A stretch of 64,000 bases of DNA, from contig CM020620.1 of NCBI GenBank assembly GCA_009829735.1, positions 1,116,001 through 1,180,000 on the forward strand. The letters run 5' to 3'. This stretch comes from Pyropia yezoensis (lineage: Eukaryota > Rhodophyta > Bangiophyceae > Bangiales > Bangiaceae). Positions 33,499 to 42,729 of this stretch are shown one piece after another. Numbering within the stretch: the first letter of the stretch is position 1; every line of letters starts with the position of its first letter. The notes beneath the pieces were generated by a model. It was given only the letters and a program-made list of their open reading frames with translations, did not search any database and was not told the DNA's origin. The translations under genes were made by a program, and so were the position numbers.

Positions 33499-34829
33499 GA
33501 AGAGAAAAGGGAAGGGGGGGGCGCAGACACAAGAGATAAAAAAGTAGACTGAGAGACGCGTGAGAACCAGGAGCGCGGGCGGAACGGGGAGCCAGCGCGC
33601 AGCGACAGAAGGAGAGGTACAGCGCACTGCCAGCTGGGTGCAAAGGACAAGCATCAAAATCTCAGACCTGCGCGCACCGCGATTCTGAACGACAAGCGTT
33701 GCAAATTGGACTGATCAAGGGTGAAAATCTCTTGCTATGGCACCAATCACAAGAAAGGAGCCGACGCGCCACCGTCGGCGCCACTCTACAGACAGACGCA
33801 TGGCAGCGCCCTGGCTCACAGCGGTGGTGAGCGCCTCGCGCCGGCCACTGTGTCGTACGCAGCGAGGGGGCCGTCGCGTCCCTGCCCCTCGGGTGACGAC
33901 GACGGTGGTCGCGGTCGCGGCGTCGGCGACGGCCTCGCCGACTGCTCCCGTCCGCCCGCTCTGGCCAGGCAGCAACGTCCCAATGGACGGCCATCCCAAT
34001 GATTGCCCGCCATATTGGCCGTCCTGCAGCTCTGGTGGATGAATGCGCCAGGAGCGCCCCCGCCCCCGCCATCTCTTCGCCGTACCGCTGAGCAACGAAC
34101 TTTTGTTTCCGCGCATCTCCCCGCCGGCGGACTGTTTCATGCTCTATGGTAGCGTGGCAATGCGAGCGCACACCCCTACTCTCCACCGGCCCACCGCCGA
34201 TGTTGGGGAGCGGTCTCTGTCAGGTTTTGGGGGGCGCTCACAGGGGCATCAGTCCCCACCCCTCCGACAAGAGGGACTGGGCATCTCGTTGGGTCGTGTG
34301 CGTAGCACGCGTCCGCAGAGGGGGGGTGTACGACGAACAGGCCGGCGGGAGGGGCGCGGGGATCCATACCGACATTTGCGGACCGTGTCCCTGGTGTGAG
34401 AATGCCAAACGTGCGCCGAACCAGTGAGCTAAGTGGGCCATGCTCATGCTTAACTACCTCCCTCCGAGTGGCCTATGTACCCGTCCCGGACGGGAGCCGG
34501 ATCGGCGGAGGTGACGGCGGCGCTCGCCCCACCGACGGTGAGGGAGGCCCGCGCCTATAAGGGGAGCCTGCACCGGGCGGAAGGATGTGAAGGCCGAAGG
34601 AGCACACCCCGGAGACCACCGCACCCGGCTCTGGCCTGCGGTCCTCCTCTCCCCTCAATACCCATCACCCTCACCATCATCGGCGGCTGCCTTCCTGGCG
34701 TCGCTTTCCCTTCCTTTCCCCCCCTCGGCTGTTGAGTCCTTGGCAGTGAATCCCCACAGTGCTTGCAGCGTGGCGACTCCCCCCGCCCCCTGTTCCCCGC
34801 AACGACCCCCGTCCCGGCCCCAGGCAATT
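33499..34829. other. Intergenic region upstream of monooxygenase-like gene
   Basis: About 1.3 kb with overlapping frames on both strands and no domain. GCCTATAAGGGGAG at 34552-34565 is TATA-like and lies ~265 bp upstream of the next start codon; it is a candidate core promoter only. Confidence 0.3.
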
Positions 34830-36868
34830 ATGAGGCCGGCGAGCGGCTCCGCCATGGCGGCGACGCTGATGATGGCTGCCGTCGCAGCCGTCGTCGTCGC
34901 CCCCACCCCCGCCGCCACCCTGCGCACGTACGCCTCCTCTGCACGGCTGGATGAGACGGCCATCCTCAGCTGGACGCTCACCCCCACGGCCGTCCGGTTT
35001 GGCCTGGTCGTCACTGACGCGGCGCTCTTTGGCGGCAACGCGTCGGCGCCGGCGGCGTGGGTGGGCCTCGGCATTGGTGAGCCGACCAGCGGCTCCATGG
35101 CCGGCGCGGATATCGTGACGGCCGAGTTTGGCTCCGACCCCGCCGCGTGCTCGCTGGTCAACCGGCACGTGCCGTCGGCAGCGGTGCCGCTCGCCTCGTC
35201 CACCGGTGGCGACGCCATCTTCCCCGAGCCCGACGCGCCGTGCGATGCTGACAGGTGGAGCCTCGCTGCCTGTGCCGTCGACGTGGCGGCCGCGACGGTG
35301 ACGCTCGAGGTGGACCGGCCGCTGGCGGCTGCCAACGCGGCGCAGGACCGGCCGGTCGTGGTTGGCCGCAACGTGCTCATGTACGCCTACGGCGACGGGT
35401 TTTGGCTACCACGGCGGCCGCCGCCACGGGACCGATGTGGACCTGACCAAGTCGGGCGGGCAGGCGGTGGCGACGAGGGGGCTCGCCGCGTCGGGGCAGC
35501 ACCCCGCCGACGCGACCGCATCCCAGCTCCTGACCCTCCCACCCTACGCGGTCAGCCCGGAGCGGACTGACTACGCTTGCTCTGCGTTTGAGGTGTAGCT
35601 GGGGGCTGGCGGCGGGGGGGGTCGCCAGATTGTCGCCGCCGAGGCGGCGATTGACGCCGCCAGCGACGCGGGCAAGCTCCTGCACGACTCTGTCCTCCAG
35701 TCGTGCGAGCTCGACGAGCAGTGGGCGGGCTTTGTGGCGGGCAAGAGCTGCATAAGCGAGAAGCCTCAATGCCGGGACGTGGTGTATGGCTGGGCGAAGG
35801 GGGCGAGCCCGCTGGTCATGCCCCCCGAGGATGGCTTTTCCGTCTCTGAGGTGGAGCGCGCTTCTACATCCTCCAGATTTTTCGCCGTTTTTCTTGTTCC
35901 ATTTCTCGATCAAGATTATAATTATGGTAGTATCTATTATAGCGATCTACTTGTGGACCATGGTTAAAAATAAAATCATCAACTGCTCCTCTATTTTTAA
36001 TGCGAAATGAATCATGTGCTGCACACCCTTCTTTTGCCTTTTGTTTGATAAACTCTCGGACCATTAAGTCATCTTGAAAAGAGAGTGTCTACGTATGTCG
36101 CCAGTAAGAAAATAGTCCATTTCTCTAATATTCACTATGATAACCCCGACGGCCTGACGGGGGTGGTGGATCGCAACTCATCGGTGCGGCTGAACACTGG
36201 GGACCCCAACGTGGAGCTCTTTGGTCAGCCCGTCGCGTCGTACCGCAACTACACGGTGGCGTGCCCGAGTGAGTGCACCTCTCAGCTGGGGTCCCGCTCA
36301 CCATTTACAATAGCGCGCTGCACGCCCACCGGACGGCGCTCCCGGTCTTCACCAATCAGTACCACAACGGCACCTTCCTCCGGACTCTGGAAGGCACCGC
36401 ATTCTGGAGCGACGGCCATCAGCGCTCCTAACCTCTTTGTTTGAGCGCGCCGACCTCCTCCCGGGCGACCGCCTCGAGCTGACCGGCTCGCACGATACGG
36501 CCAAGATTGACGCCGCGGGTGACGAGCCGCCCATCACGTGGGGCCTGGGCACCGCATAGGAGATGCTCATGAGCTTCTCGATTGTCTACCCGCGCCCGCT
36601 GCGGGTGGGGGCGGCGTCGCCCGACGACACCAACAACTACTGCGGGTTGGTGCTGCTGGATGAGGAGGGCACAACGGGCACCCTGTGTACGAATGGTCCA
36701 ATCTTGACGCCGGGCGTGGGCGTGCTGCCGGTCAACCCACTCTCGGAGAATGGGCTGGTCGGCTGGTCGCCCGCCTTCGGGGGGGGGCCGACATGTGCGG
36801 TCGCCGGTGGTGGCGGTAGTGGTGGGTGGGGCGGTGGCTCGCCGGCCGCGACCCTCGCCGCCGTGTAG
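34830..36868 (+). pseudogene. DOMON + copper type II monooxygenase (DBH/MOXD-like), decayed
   Basis: Relative of dopamine beta-hydroxylase, a secreted copper, ascorbate-dependent monooxygenase. ATG 34830 (or 34854) opens a signal peptide (MMAAVAAVVVAPTPAATLR) and a DOMON domain (AAWVGLGIGEPTSGSMAGAD, RNVLMYAYGDGF). One extra T near 35400 shifts frame; the other frame continues GYHGGRRHGTDVDL and YACSAFEV, then an in-frame TAG at ~35596. Past it are LLHDSVLQSCEL and CRDVVYGWAKGASPL, the first copper region with two of three His replaced. The motif IHYDNPDG is split by an AT-rich insertion (35880-36132). Later blocks lie in shifted frames: LHAHRTALPVFTNQYHNG (HxH of the second copper site kept), LLPGDRLELTG and EML (Met ligand kept) after another stop, ending NYCGLVLLDEEG and a Gly-rich tail. 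About five breaks are visible, so it is probably a pseudogene, though sequencing errors could explain some. Confidence 0.75.
35880..36132. other. 253-bp AT-rich insertion inside the monooxygenase gene
   Basis: The segment is strikingly AT-rich in a GC-rich gene and interrupts the codons for QIHYDNP, with ATT at both junctions. It lacks GT-AG ends, so it does not look like a spliceosomal intron. On the minus strand it is almost entirely one open frame with A/T-ending codons (QDDLMVREFIKQKAKEGCAA, RIKNRGAVDDFIFNHGP), as in organelle or bacterial DNA. I do not recognise the protein. Captured plastid or mitochondrial DNA is the leading guess. Confidence 0.55.
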
Positions 36869-36878
36869 TAGATATGTC

Positions 36879-37012
36879 ACCCGCACAATTCTTTCAACCG
36901 CCCGCACCGTGCGTGGAGGAGCCATGCCCGGAAGGGGCGCAGGGGACCCGCACAATTCTTTCAACCGCCCGCACCGTGCGTGGAGGAGCCATGCCCGGAA
37001 GGGGCGCAGGGG
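36879..37012. repeat. 67-bp tandem duplication
   Basis: Two adjacent copies of a 67-bp unit beginning ACCCGCACAATTCTTTCAAC, just after the end of the monooxygenase pseudogene. They look identical, so the duplication is recent. Confidence 0.8.
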
Positions 37013-37468
37013 GGGGGGGGGTGGGGGGGGAGTAACTGGGGGATTGCGCGAGATGCCGTCGGACGTGCAACGGGCACGCACACCGGCATGCCGCCGGGGG
37101 GGGGGGGGGAGCTGCCGCGCCGCGAACTTCGCTGCCGCCGCGGCGGCGGCGGTGGGGCCCCACGACCGCGAGCGGCGGCGACGGCGGTGGCACGGGGGAA
37201 GGGGGGGGGGGGGGGGGGGGGGGGGTCGGTCCTCCCTCCCCCCCCCCCCCCGCCCCCCCCCCCACCCCCCGTGTCGCGCTCTTCCCTTTCTTTTTTTTTT
37301 ATTTTTTATTTTTAGTTACTCGCCCCCGCCGCCCGGTCGTGGCTGCCGCTGCTGCCGCCGCGCCGCCCCCCCGCGGGTGGGGTGGTGGTGGCGGCGCGTG
37401 CGTCGCGCGGCGGTGGGGCGTGGCGTCGCGGTACCCCCCCCCCCCCCCGCTAGTGGGGGGAGGGATGT

Positions 37469-37506
<38 letters not shown>

Positions 37507-37938
37507 CGGGGGGGGGGGGGGGGGAGAGGAGGCGGGGGGGGGGCGGGGGGGGGGGTTGGTGGTTAGTGAGGTGGGGGGGGGGGGGGGGGGGGGTCGCAAC
37601 GACGGCAGCGGCGGCCAGTGGAGGTGTAGGTCGCGGGCAAAGCGCCAACCACCGCAGGCTGGCCGCCGACCCCGCCACGGCCAGGGGGGGCGGCCTCGTC
37701 GATGACCTCGGCGTCGACGCCGCCACGGGCACCGTGTATGGCACGGGCGTGGGGGGGGTGGTGGCGGTGGTGGAGCCCCCCGGCGTGGTCGTGCCGCTGC
37801 TCGCCACGCCGCCGGCGGCGGCACCAGGTGCCGTCCTCCCCCGCTTGTGGCTCTTGGCCAATAGCCATGCTGTGCTGGTGGCCGCACTGATAGCCGGCGG
37901 CACCCCCGTTACGGCCGGCTGGTTAGGAGGCAGCGGGG
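37013..37938. other. Extreme homopolymer region and possible exon fragment
   Basis: G runs of ~20-40 bases (around 37202-37225, 37467-37506 and 37572-37592), C tracts, and a T-rich patch at 37290-37315. At 37685-37910 a plus frame reads LVDDLGVDAATGTVYGTGVG and VVEPPGVVVPLLATPP, which faintly resembles one blade of an SGL/strictosidine-synthase-type beta-propeller. That is too little for a call. Confidence 0.3.
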
Positions 37939-38316
37939 GTGCCGCGGTTCAAGTTTGCCAGCTACTTCGTCTGCTCCCATGTCCGCAACGCCTGGGCACG
38001 GGCGGTGAGTTCCTACTCCTATTGCCGCTCGCACGCTACGAATTACATCAGCCGGGCCGCCTGGTGCGCCGACCCCGATATCGATCGCGGCTGCTACCCG
38101 GTCCCGGCAGCGACGTCGGTGGTCGAGCACGTCGCACTTCCCTCGACCAGACGGAGCGTCAACCAGCACTGGGTGGCAAAGCTCCCCCGGCTGTGCATCT
38201 CGTCGGGTGAGTGCAGGGTCGATTACGTGGGCCGCACGGAGGAGCTGGGCGCCCACCTCAACATCGTCATTGACGTCTACAGTACATACATCCACCTCCG
38301 TCGCCCCCCCAAATGA
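37939..38316 (+). CDS. Carbohydrate sulfotransferase-like fragment
   Basis: Sulfotransferase family 2 enzymes move sulfate from PAPS to sugars in the Golgi; in red algae such enzymes would serve sulfated galactans. The frame has the 3'-phosphosulfate-binding block HVRNAWARAVSSYSYC (RxxxxRxxSxY pattern), a Cys-containing variable middle (WCADPDIDRGCYPVP), and ECRVDYVGRTEELGAHLNIV, like the typical vDfvGr.E.L block. It ends soon after. The 5'-phosphosulfate loop (K.G.T) and a membrane anchor are not seen upstream, where G runs disturb the sequence. The frame opens on GTG rather than ATG. It is either the 3' part of a gene whose other exons I cannot place or a remnant. Confidence 0.5.
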   Translation: MPRFKFASYFVCSHVRNAWARAVSSYSYCRSHATNYISRAAWCADPDIDRGCYPVPAATSVVEHVALPSTRRSVNQHWVAKLPRLCISSGECRVDYVGRTEELGAHLNIVIDVYSTYIHLRRPPK

Positions 38317-38421
38317 TACCAGTGGGCATGGGAGTGGGCGAATGGGGGGGAGGTGAGGGGGGGGGGGTGGGAGGGGCAGGCGGAGAGGCGTGGGAGGAAG
38401 GATTGGAGCGCAAGGGGTGGC

Positions 38422-38499
38422 ATACCGCGCCCCGCGGGGCGCGGTATTGGGCAGGGCAGCGCGCTGCCCTGCCCAATACCGCGCGCCGCAGGCGCGCGG
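38422..38499. repeat. Three consecutive palindromes
   Basis: A 26-bp perfect palindrome (ATACCGCGCCCCG and its complement, 38422-38447) overlaps by TAT a 34-bp perfect palindrome (TATTGGGCAGGGCAGCG and complement, 38445-38478). A 21-bp hairpin follows at once (CCGCGCGCC GCA GGCGCGCGG, 38479-38499). Confidence 0.85.
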
Positions 38500-38741
38500 C
38501 AGGCAGGTGGTAGTAGCCCGTCTTTATGTACCTTGGGTCGACCATTCTCTAAACAGTCGACCACTCTACAGGGCCGTGAGCTGCGATCTGGCCACCCCGA
38601 GCGACTCTTTTTTTCTCTTCCGAACGCCATGTTTGGCACGAGGACCGGAGCCTGCTCTCGGCCGACGCCCCGCCCCCCCGTAGGTACTAGTAGCCTCCTC
38701 CCTCACGAGTCCTGTTCATCCGCATGCCTCACAACGCCGCG

Positions 38742-38985
38742 CGCGGATGCATGGCGACTTGCCCCTCCCCATCCTCTCCCCTCCCTCTCCTCGCCTCCTC
38801 GTGCAGCCACCTGCAGGGGACAGTGTCCCCCGGCAACCGTCGGCCGGATGCATGGCGACTTGCCCCTCCCCATCCTCCCCCTTCCCTCTCCTCGCCCCCT
38901 CGTGCAGCCACCTGCAGGGGACAGTGTCCCCCGGCAACCGACGGCCGGATGCATGGCGACTTGCCCCTCCCCATCCCCGCCTCCC
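38742..38985. repeat. 101-bp tandem repeat, about 2.4 copies
   Basis: The word ATGCATGGCGACTTGCCCCT starts at 38747, 38848 and 38949, so the period is exactly 101. The third copy breaks off after ~35 bases. Copies differ at a few sites. Confidence 0.85.
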
Positions 38986-39125
38986 CCGCAGCCGCCACGT
39001 GCACGGATAGTTTGTCGCGGCCCCCTCCTATGCAGCCTTCGAGTGGCCGCTATGCTCCCCACGCGTCCCGCCTGACCAGAAGGTATGCCGCGCGCATGCG
39101 CCACCGTCCGCCGTCGTCACCTACC

Positions 39126-39905
39126 ATGAACGCTTTCACGCCTTCTGCTCCTCCCGTCGCCCCCTCCGACGGTACTCCCCTCACCGCCTCGTCCACCATG
39201 CCTGTGACTCGGAAGCGGGACCCCGAGGAACGTGAAAGAGGCAATGAGCGGGCCAAAGTGCGGCGCCTGGAGCGCAAGGCTGCCGCCGCGGCTCTGGCAG
39301 GACGTCAAACGGCGGCCGTGGCCGTGACGACGCCGCAAACGACTTCGACCAGGCACTACGTTCCAGTCCCTGGCTGGCAGCCATCCCGTCCCGGCCTCTG
39401 GCCGCCGCCCCACGCCGCCCTTTGGCCGCCCCTCCCCCGACTTGCCCCTACCTTGGCGAGGGGAGCACCGCCGCTAAGTGGGGTCCGTGGTGGGGAAGCT
39501 GCCGCTGCGCCCTCCCCCCGACTTGCTCCTGCACTGGAGTGGGGAGCGCCGCCGCCAAGTGGGGTCCGTGGTGGGACAGCTGGCGCTGCGCCCCCCTCCC
39601 GACTTGCTCCTGCCTTGGCGTGGGGAGTGCCCCCGCCAAGTGCGGTGGGTGGGGCAGTAGCTGGTCCTGCGCCCCCCCCTCGACTTGCCCCTGCCCTGCC
39701 ATGGGGGATGTGGCCGTCCGATGGGGTGGGGCGTGCGGTTGCTGGTGCTGCCCCCCCTCCCCGACTTGCCCCTGCCCTGGCGTGGGGGGCGCCGCCGTCC
39801 AGTGGGGTGGAGGGTGGGGTATCTCGTGCTGCCCCCCACCCCGAATATATGTTTCAGCCCTTACGAGGAGGGCGCCGCCGTCCAGTGGGGTGGGGGGTGG
39901 GGTAG
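39126..39905 (+). CDS. Repeat-rich ORF with basic coiled segment, unknown
   Basis: The frame can start at ATG 39126 (upstream ATGs in the same frame also exist). The first part is not repetitive and has a charged, probably helical stretch (RKRDPEERERGNERAKVRRL) and a Pro-rich piece (HYVPVPGWQPSRPGLWPPP). From 39430 it is built of 81-bp units (27 aa) with the theme PRLAPALAWGAPPSSGV. Because the period is a multiple of three the frame survives through about six units. The repeats run on to the LTR element at 40013, which may have truncated the gene. Function unknown; it may be a minisatellite read through by chance. Confidence 0.35.
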   Translation: MNAFTPSAPPVAPSDGTPLTASSTMPVTRKRDPEERERGNERAKVRRLERKAAAAALAGRQTAAVAVTTPQTTSTRHYVPVPGWQPSRPGLWPPPHAALWPPLPRLAPTLARGAPPLSGVRGGEAAAAPSPRLAPALEWGAPPPSGVRGGTAGAAPPSRLAPALAWGVPPPSAVGGAVAGPAPPPRLAPALPWGMWPSDGVGRAVAGAAPPPRLAPALAWGAPPSSGVEGGVSRAAPHPEYMFQPLRGGRRRPVGWGVG

Positions 39906-40012
39906 CTGTTGCTGTCCCCCACCCCGGATATATATCTGCCCTTACGTGGAGGGCGCCGCCGCAAAGTGGGGTGGGGGGTGGGGTAGCTGTTGCTGCCCCA
40001 CCCCCTCCCCTA
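39430..40012. repeat. 81-bp minisatellite, about 7 copies
   Basis: CGACTTGC(C/T)CCTGC words start at 39438, 39519, 39600, 39681 and 39762, an exact 81-bp period. Two further, more diverged units contain GAATATATG/GATATATATC in place of the first words. The array ends where an LTR begins. Confidence 0.85.
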
Positions 40013-40481
40013 TGTGGCAAAAGCCACTCGCACACGCGACTTCCAAGTTGGGGCGGTGTGCAAGGCCTGCCTCCCGTGTCGAGGTAACTGGAAGAAGTGC
40101 AAGTCGCACACACTCTGTCCCTGTTGTGGGGCAATCCCCCCACTGACAAACAAGAAGATGGTGTGTGGGCCAACAGTTTCTTGGTCGGGACAGGGAAGCG
40201 AGGCCAAGCCCCGCTGTCCCTCCCCTTATCCCCCCAGGGTCCCCTCAGAATCTCGCCACTTAGAATCTCCCACCCCAGCACCTGCCCACCGGGCCACACG
40301 GAAATTCAAGACGATAAATGCAGAAAACCCTCAAATCCCAGTTGGATTTACTACTAAGCTAACTATCCCAAACTTAGGGAAGATGGACCCAAATGCAGGG
40401 GGAGGAACGGGTCAGGCTAGTGGCCTGCCGCCCTTTGCATGGCACGTGTTGCCCCCCTACCTGGGGGTCAATACTGCCACA
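40013..40481 (-). repeat. 3' LTR of element A1
   Basis: 469 bp, TGTGGCA at one end and TGCCACA at the other. It is the 3' LTR because the purine tract lies at its inner edge. Confidence 0.8.
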
Positions 40482-40816
40482 CTCCCCTCTCCTCAGTTCC
40501 GACCGACCCGATCGGCCCTGCGAGGGGGCGTGGAAACGCACATCGCGGCGTTGGGGGCGCGACTTGCTGTCCCCTTGGTACGTCACGTGGACGTGGAGGC
40601 GGTCACGTTGACCGCCCCTCTCCTCAAGCTTGCCCACTTGGCAGCTTGCTCTTATCGGTACTCACCGCACCACCACCAACACATCCTCTTTACGTTACCC
40701 TGGGCCGCCCCACGCTGGGGAGCCCACCCATCTACCCGCGATCCGAGCCCCCCTCAACTCGAGGTGGGTCTCGTGCAACTGCAACCAGGTCGTCTCTCCC
40801 TAACTTGGGGAGAGCC

Positions 40817-41392
40817 ATGGTGACCCCGGAGGTGGAGACTGACCCCCTGGATGAACGTATGGAGGACACGTCCTACGATGCAGCGCCCGCCGGGACTTCC
40901 GGCGGGGGCTCCGCGATCGCTCCGGGGGATGGGACTCCCGCGTCACCCGGCTTTGGGTTGGCGGCGGGATCTCCCACGGATATGGGCTGCGTTATTCCAC
41001 GAGAGCCCTTGGGGCGGTGGTTTTACCCCGCTTGGCCTCTGCAGGAGGAGGGGTTGACTGTTCTCCGCTGTGGCCGACTTGGCCCAGCGATGAGTCGTGC
41101 ATCGGACCGCCTACTGGAGAAGTTCCCCCGTAGGGTCGGGTTTCCTCCCGACTTCAGGACGGACCAGTTTGCCTTCCTGGATAAGGACGAGTTCGAGGAC
41201 GTCCAGCGGGCCAAGGCCATGGTGGACCGCGGGCGTACTATCCCGGGCACCGGCGACGTGCGGACCTTCACTTGGGACGCGGTGGCAACTCGCCCCCCGT
41301 ACCTTCGCGACGTCGATCCGCACACTCATCACTTTCATGTGCGGATGGAGAAGGACTTCCGGCGAGGTCCCTACTTGGTGACCTCGGCTTAA
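40817..41392 (+). CDS. Antisense ORF of element A1 (fossil)
   Basis: Lies on the strand opposite to the element's own transcription. The frame from ATG 40817 reads as ordinary protein (DERMEDTSYDAAPAG, GRWFYPAWPLQEEGLTVLRC, HTHHFHVRMEKDFRRGPYLV). It is closely similar to the antisense ORF of the second family A copy at 62678-63816, of which it has only the first part. Function unknown. Broken or shortened relative to that copy. Confidence 0.7.
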   Translation: MVTPEVETDPLDERMEDTSYDAAPAGTSGGGSAIAPGDGTPASPGFGLAAGSPTDMGCVIPREPLGRWFYPAWPLQEEGLTVLRCGRLGPAMSRASDRLLEKFPRRVGFPPDFRTDQFAFLDKDEFEDVQRAKAMVDRGRTIPGTGDVRTFTWDAVATRPPYLRDVDPHTHHFHVRMEKDFRRGPYLVTSA

Positions 41393-41516
41393 CTCGAGTT
41401 TCCGCAGCATTCCGCTGCTAGCAAGAAGCAATACTGCCCTAAGAAGCCCGAGTGGTGGCCTCAAGTTGAGGTCCCCTACGGTTTTCCGGCTTTACATCCC
41501 CTGCTGCTCCACCAAA

Positions 41517-41985
41517 TGTGGCAAAAACCACTCGCACACGCGACACCCAAGTTGGGGCGGTGCGCAAGGCCTGCCTCCCGTGTCGGGGTAACTGGAAGAA
41601 GTGCAAGTCGCACACACTCTGTCCCTGTTGTGGGGCAATCCCCCCACTGACAAACAAGAAGATGGTGTGTGGGCCAACAGTTTCTTGGTCGGGACAGGGA
41701 AGCGAGGCCAGGCCCCGCTGTCCCTCCCCTTATCCCCCCAGGGTCCCCTCAGAATCTCGCCACTTAGAATCTCCCACCCCAGCACCTGCCCAACGGGCCA
41801 CACGAAAATTCAAGACGATAAATGCAGAAAACCCTCAAATCCCAGTTGGATTTACTACTAAGCTAACTATCCCAAACTTAGGGAAGATGGACCCAGACGC
41901 AGGGGGAGGAACGGGTCAGGCTAGTGGCCTGCCGCCCTTTGCATGGCACGTGTTGCCCCCCTACCTGGGGGTCAATACTGCCACA
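41517..41985 (-). repeat. 5' LTR of element A1
   Basis: 469 bp, same length as the other LTR of this element. The primer-binding-like site lies directly inside it. Confidence 0.8.
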
Positions 41986-41989
41986 GCCT

Positions 41990-42690
41990 AAACCTCCCCG
42001 GCGGTGCTGATGTCGCTGCCGGCGGTGCCCCCCCCCCCCCCGCCGACCTCCCTGGCGGTGCTGATGTCGCTGCCGGCGGTGCCCCTCCCCCCCCACCCGG
42101 CCTCCCCGGCGGTGCTGATGTAGCTGCCGGCGGTGCCCCCCCCCCCCGCCGACCTCCCCGGCGGTGCTGATGTCGCTGACGGCGGTGCCCCCCCCCCCCC
42201 CGCCAACCTCTCTGGCGGTGCTGATGTCGCTGCCGGCGGTGCCCCTCCCCCCCCACCCGGCCTCCCCGGCGGTGCTGATGTAGCTGCCGGCGGTGCCCCC
42301 CCCCCCCCGCCGACCTCCCCGGCGGTGCTGATGTCGCTGACGGCGGTGCCCCCCCCCCCCCCGCCAACCTCCCTGGCGGTGCTGATGTCGCTGCCGGCGG
42401 TGCCCCTCCCCCCCCACCCGGCCTCCCCGGCGGTGCTGATGTAGCTGCCGGCGGTGCCCCCCCCCCCCGCCGACCTCCCCGGCGGTGCTGATGTAGCTGC
42501 CGGCGGTGCCCCCCCCCCCCCCGCCGACCTCCCTGGCGGTGCTGATGTCGCTGCCGGCGGTGCCCCTCCCCCCCCCCCGGCCTCCCCGGCGGTGCTGATG
42601 TAGCTGCCGGCGGTGCCCCCCCCCCCCGCCGACCTCCCCGGCGGTGCTGATGTCGCTGCCGGCGGTGCGGCCTCCCCTCGTCCATCACCG
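41990..42690. repeat. ~54-bp minisatellite, about 13 copies
   Basis: GGCGGTGCTGATGT recurs about 13 times at 52-56-base spacing. The variation comes mostly from the length of a C tract in each unit, and a higher-order alternation (TCGCTG versus TAGCTG) is visible. It begins right at the end of element A1. Frames through it are artefacts. Confidence 0.85.
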
Positions 42691-42729
42691 TGTGTTCGCG
42701 TGCTATGTCCGGGGCCGTGAAGTGCGGTC

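Larger units (their letters stand above)
40013..41985 (-). mobile_element. Family A LTR element, short deletion form (A1)
   Basis: Two direct 469-bp LTRs (40013-40481 and 41517-41985) with TGTGGCA...TGCCACA ends enclose only ~1.0 kb. A primer-binding-like site (TTGGTGGAGCAGCAGGGG read on minus) adjoins the right LTR. A purine tract (GAGGAGAGGGGAG on minus) adjoins the left one, so the element reads on the minus strand. Flanks CCCTA and GCCTA fit a 4-5 bp target duplication. It lacks gag and pol and keeps part of an antisense ORF. The LTRs differ at about ten sites by eye (~2%), so the insertion is fairly young. Non-autonomous. Confidence 0.8.

Noticed and set aside
34552-34565. TATA box of the monooxygenase gene
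   Set aside because: The word is plausible, but it lies far from the start codon and nothing else supports a promoter; mentioned only as a candidate.
35880-36132. Spliceosomal intron in the monooxygenase gene
   Set aside because: Neither end has GT-AG, the base composition is unlike other introns here, and other breaks show that the gene is decayed.
40013-41985. Element A1 reading on the plus strand with a gag gene
   Set aside because: The primer-binding-like site is at the right LTR on minus and the purine tract at the left LTR, so the plus-strand ORF is antisense.
41990-42690. CRISPR-like array
   Set aside because: The units are tandem without unique spacers; this is a minisatellite in a eukaryotic genome.
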